Source of the DNA: GCA-2701705 sp036163455
GTDB lineage: Bacteria; Pseudomonadota; Gammaproteobacteria; GCA-002705445; GCA-002716945
Assembly: GCA_036163455.1 (NCBI GenBank)
Contig: JAYZKL010000057.1
Span: forward strand, 1-16,393
Length of the DNA: 16,393 bases
Reading direction: 5' to 3'
This document shows, in pieces, positions 14,107 through 16,393 of the stretch. The notes beneath the pieces are model-generated. The model was not told the DNA's origin. It saw only the letters and a program-made list of their open reading frames with translations, and did no database searches. Each line of letters opens with the position of its first letter. Position 1 is the first letter of the stretch. A program made the position numbers and the translations under genes.

Positions 14107-15209
14107 TTAATTTTACAATAAATGCTAAAGATAGACATGCTAGAAGTGGAAGGCTTGAACTTAGGAATGGGTTTGTAGATACACCAACCTTTATGACTAT
14201 TGGTACTTATGGTGTTGTTAAATCGTTAACCAATATTGATCTCATTAGTTCTGGAGCTCAAATAATACTTTGTAATGCATTTCATTTGATGTTGAGACCA
14301 GGCATGGCGGTTATTGAAAAAAATAATGGATTACATAAATTTATGAATTGGAATAAACCAATTTTGACTGATTCAGGTGGATATCAAGTTTTTAGTTTAG
14401 CAAACATCTCAAAAATTAAAGATGATGGGGTTGAGTTTAAGTCGCCAATAAATGGAGATAAAATTTTTCTAACACCGCAGAAGTCAATAGAAACCCAAAC
14501 AACCCTAGGTAGCGATATAATTATGTCATTTGATGACTGTACGCCATTTCCTGCATCTAAGGATGATACCTTAATATCGATGGAAAGATCATTGCGTTGG
14601 GCTGAATTATCAAAGAATGCAAATTCTAATAACATTCCAATATTTGGTATAGTACAAGGCGGAATGTTCTTAGATCTACGTGAACAATCATTAAAAGAAC
14701 TTAAGTCTCTTAATTTTGATGGTTATGCATTAGGAGGTTTATCTGTTGGAGAATCATCAGAACAAAGAAATCAAATAGTAAAACATATCGCGCCACAATT
14801 GCCTGAAGAAAAACCTAGATATTTAATGGGTGTTGGTAAGCCATTAGATATAGCTTATGCTGTCAGAGATGGAATTGATATGTTTGATTGTGTCATACCT
14901 ACTAGAAACGCAAGGAATGGACACCTTTTTACAAACCAAGGCATAATTCGGATAAGAAATAACCAATATATTAATGACACAGGCCCAATAGAGTCATCTT
15001 GTGAATGTTTTACATGTAAGAATTATACCAAATCCTACATAAGACATCTGGACAGATGCAATGACATATTAGCAGCGAGACTTATGACGATACATAATGT
15101 ATACTTCTATCAGGAATTTATGAGGAAATTGAGAAAAAACATTAGTGGAAATACCCTTGAAACATATATACAAAAGTTAGAGACCATATATTCCAATCAG
15201 GAGACATAG
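14103..15209 (+). CDS. tgt: Queuine/preQ1 tRNA-guanine transglycosylase
   Basis: Tgt exchanges guanine 34 of tRNAs with GUN anticodons for preQ1, the first tRNA-level step of queuosine synthesis. The 368-aa TIM-barrel protein has PILTDSGGYQVFSL with catalytic Asp90, MSFDDCTPFP, FGIVQGGMF, YALGGLSVGE, RYLMGVGKP, and FDCVIPTRNARNGHLFT with nucleophile Asp262. The zinc site is Cys300, Cys302, Cys305 and His331 (CECFTC...H). Spacing and residues match E. coli Tgt (375 aa). It overlaps queA by 4 nt and ends in TAG 1 nt before yajC. Its last codons contain the AGGAGA (15199-15204) that serves yajC. Confidence 0.97.
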   Translation: MINFTINAKDRHARSGRLELRNGFVDTPTFMTIGTYGVVKSLTNIDLISSGAQIILCNAFHLMLRPGMAVIEKNNGLHKFMNWNKPILTDSGGYQVFSLANISKIKDDGVEFKSPINGDKIFLTPQKSIETQTTLGSDIIMSFDDCTPFPASKDDTLISMERSLRWAELSKNANSNNIPIFGIVQGGMFLDLREQSLKELKSLNFDGYALGGLSVGESSEQRNQIVKHIAPQLPEEKPRYLMGVGKPLDIAYAVRDGIDMFDCVIPTRNARNGHLFTNQGIIRIRNNQYINDTGPIESSCECFTCKNYTKSYIRHLDRCNDILAARLMTIHNVYFYQEFMRKLRKNISGNTLETYIQKLETIYSNQET

Positions 15210-15210
15210 A

Positions 15211-15537
15211 ATGGAGATTATTAACTTAGCTCACGCAACATCACATGCTACAAATGAACCTTCTGCCTTAGGATTTCTTCTTCCTATTTTTATTTTGGTA
15301 TTAATGTATTTTATATTAATAAGACCTCAGTCAAAAAAAATAAAGGAACATAAAGAGATGATTAATACCTTAAAAGTAGGTGATGAAATTTCAACTTCTG
15401 GTGGTATTTATGGAAAAATTGTTAAAATTGGCGAATCCTATGTTCTTGTACAGATAAGTGATATTGTTGAATTCAAATTACAAAAGAATGCGGTTGGAAA
15501 AATTTTGCCTAAAAATTCTCTGGAGAATATAAAGTAA
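15211..15537 (+). CDS. yajC: Sec translocon accessory protein YajC
   Basis: YajC is a small inner-membrane partner of the SecDF complex, which helps protein export through SecYEG. The 108-aa protein has a short N-terminal periplasmic stretch and a single transmembrane helix (about 18-38) ending in the family signature YFILIRPQSKKIKEHKEMI. A cytoplasmic SH3-like domain follows (LKVGDEISTSGGIYGKIVKI...VEFKLQKNAVGKILP). AGGAGA lies 6 nt upstream of the ATG, a clear ribosome-binding site. The TAA abuts the secD ATG with no intervening base. Gene order tgt-yajC-secD is classical. Confidence 0.96.
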   Translation: MEIINLAHATSHATNEPSALGFLLPIFILVLMYFILIRPQSKKIKEHKEMINTLKVGDEISTSGGIYGKIVKIGESYVLVQISDIVEFKLQKNAVGKILPKNSLENIK

Positions 15538-16393
15538 ATGGGTGTATATCCTCTTTGGAAATATATACTTGTCATTCTTGTTTTGGGTTTTTCATTAATT
15601 TATTCCCTTCCAAATATTTATGATTCATACCCTGCAATAGAAATAAAAAGCTCTGAAAATTCTTTAGACGAAGAACAATTAAATAATTTTACTCAAACAT
15701 TAGAAAGTAAAGGAATTAACATACTTAATATAAACAAGGAAAGTGAAATAATTCAGTATGTCTTTAACGATATAGATAGCCAACTTAAAGCTTATGAGGA
15801 TTTAGGAAGCTTAAACACAGACATAAACATTACGCTTAGCACTTTTTCTTCTGTACCAGATTGGTTGAGATCTCTAGGTGCTTATCCCATGTTTTTAGGA
15901 TTGGATTTAAAAGGTGGTGTCCATTTTTTACTGCAAGTTGATAAAAGTAATATTATGACTAATATGATTAGAGAGATAGAGATTGATGTTAAAAAACATC
16001 TCATATTAAACAAATATAGATATAAATCTATCCATCAAGCAAAAGAAATGCTTATTATCGAATTTAACAGTCAAGTCCCTGCAGCTAAAATAATAGAAAG
16101 TATAAAAAAAGAATTTCCAGAACTGATTGTAAATCAAATAAAATCAAATAATATTATCACTCTTAATATAACACCCACAATATCTTCAATTGATAATGAC
16201 ACAAAAAGTGCTTTAGTTAAAAACCTATCAATTTTAAGAACTAGAGTTGATGAACTGGGGGTTGCGCAACCTATCCTGCAACAACAGGGAAAAGATAGAA
16301 TAATTATACAGCTGCCGGGTTTGCATGATTCAACTAGAGCAAAAAATATTTTAGGCTCCACTGCTACTCTTGAATTTAGGCTGACAAAAGGAA
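15538..16393 (+). CDS. secD: Protein translocase subunit SecD, 3' end outside the window
   Basis: SecD with SecF uses proton motive force to pull exported proteins through SecYEG on the periplasmic side. The first 285 codons are present and open to the window edge; the family usually has about 600 residues. The N-terminus has one transmembrane helix (about 8-24). A periplasmic P1 domain begins, with the hallmark FLGLDLKGGVHFLLQVD (119-135) and RTRVDELGVAQPILQQQGKDRIIIQLPG. ILGSTATLEFRL is near the edge. The later transmembrane bundle is not in the window. GGAGA (15522-15526) inside yajC is 11 nt upstream of the ATG. secF is expected next but cannot be seen. Confidence 0.95.
   Translation, partial: MGVYPLWKYILVILVLGFSLIYSLPNIYDSYPAIEIKSSENSLDEEQLNNFTQTLESKGINILNINKESEIIQYVFNDIDSQLKAYEDLGSLNTDINITLSTFSSVPDWLRSLGAYPMFLGLDLKGGVHFLLQVDKSNIMTNMIREIEIDVKKHLILNKYRYKSIHQAKEMLIIEFNSQVPAAKIIESIKKEFPELIVNQIKSNNIITLNITPTISSIDNDTKSALVKNLSILRTRVDELGVAQPILQQQGKDRIIIQLPGLHDSTRAKNILGSTATLEFRLTKG

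Noticed and set aside
1..16393. Reassigned genetic code in which TAA is a sense codon
   Set aside because: Most genes end in TAA at the expected family length, often followed at once by the next start, so TAA works as a stop here.

Overview
The window is a stretch of compact, AT-rich bacterial chromosome (about 30% G+C by eye). It carries two conserved gammaproteobacterial operons in canonical order. Most proteins resemble pseudomonad or E. coli orthologues closely. That conservation, together with very short intergenic gaps and low G+C, suggests a streamlined marine gammaproteobacterium of the SAR86 kind. An AT-rich symbiont is a second possibility. The lineage is inferred from gene order and composition, not from a search.

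Region 1 (1-11276, + strand): gyrA (5' end outside the window), pheA, hisC, tyrA, aroA, cmk, rpsA, ihfB, lapA, lapB, pyrF. From gyrA to cmk the genes overlap or sit 1-2 nt apart, so they are probably one transcript. This links a DNA gyrase subunit, the route from shikimate/chorismate to Phe and Tyr, a CMP kinase, ribosomal protein bS1 and IHF beta. serC, usually found between gyrA and pheA in related bacteria, is absent. The lapA-lapB-pyrF unit appears to have its own promoter in a 51-nt gap. Two conserved genes, gyrA and pyrF, each contain a single in-frame TAA. Homology continues in the same frame after both stops.

Region 2 (11278-12945, - strand): a short block running the other way. In its own direction it holds a 147-aa antibiotic-biosynthesis-monooxygenase-like protein, a previously unlisted 34-aa very basic small ORF coupled to it by a TAATG overlap, tRNA-Leu(CAA), and a PfkB-family nucleoside/sugar kinase whose ribosome-binding site lies in the 3' trailer of the tRNA. 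The kinase and pyrF converge with a single base between their stop codons.

Region 3 (13072-16393, + strand): queA, tgt, yajC and secD (3' end outside the window), the classical queuosine-tRNA plus Sec-accessory operon. The 126-nt gap before queA is divergent and carries candidate promoters for both directions.

No gene-free stretch exceeds about 130 nt. I saw no insertion sequence, CRISPR array, rRNA gene, phage gene or convincing rho-independent terminator. The features most worth a second look are the two TAA interruptions, the 34-aa basic peptide gene, and two genes (lapA, queA) whose best promoters would give almost leaderless mRNAs.
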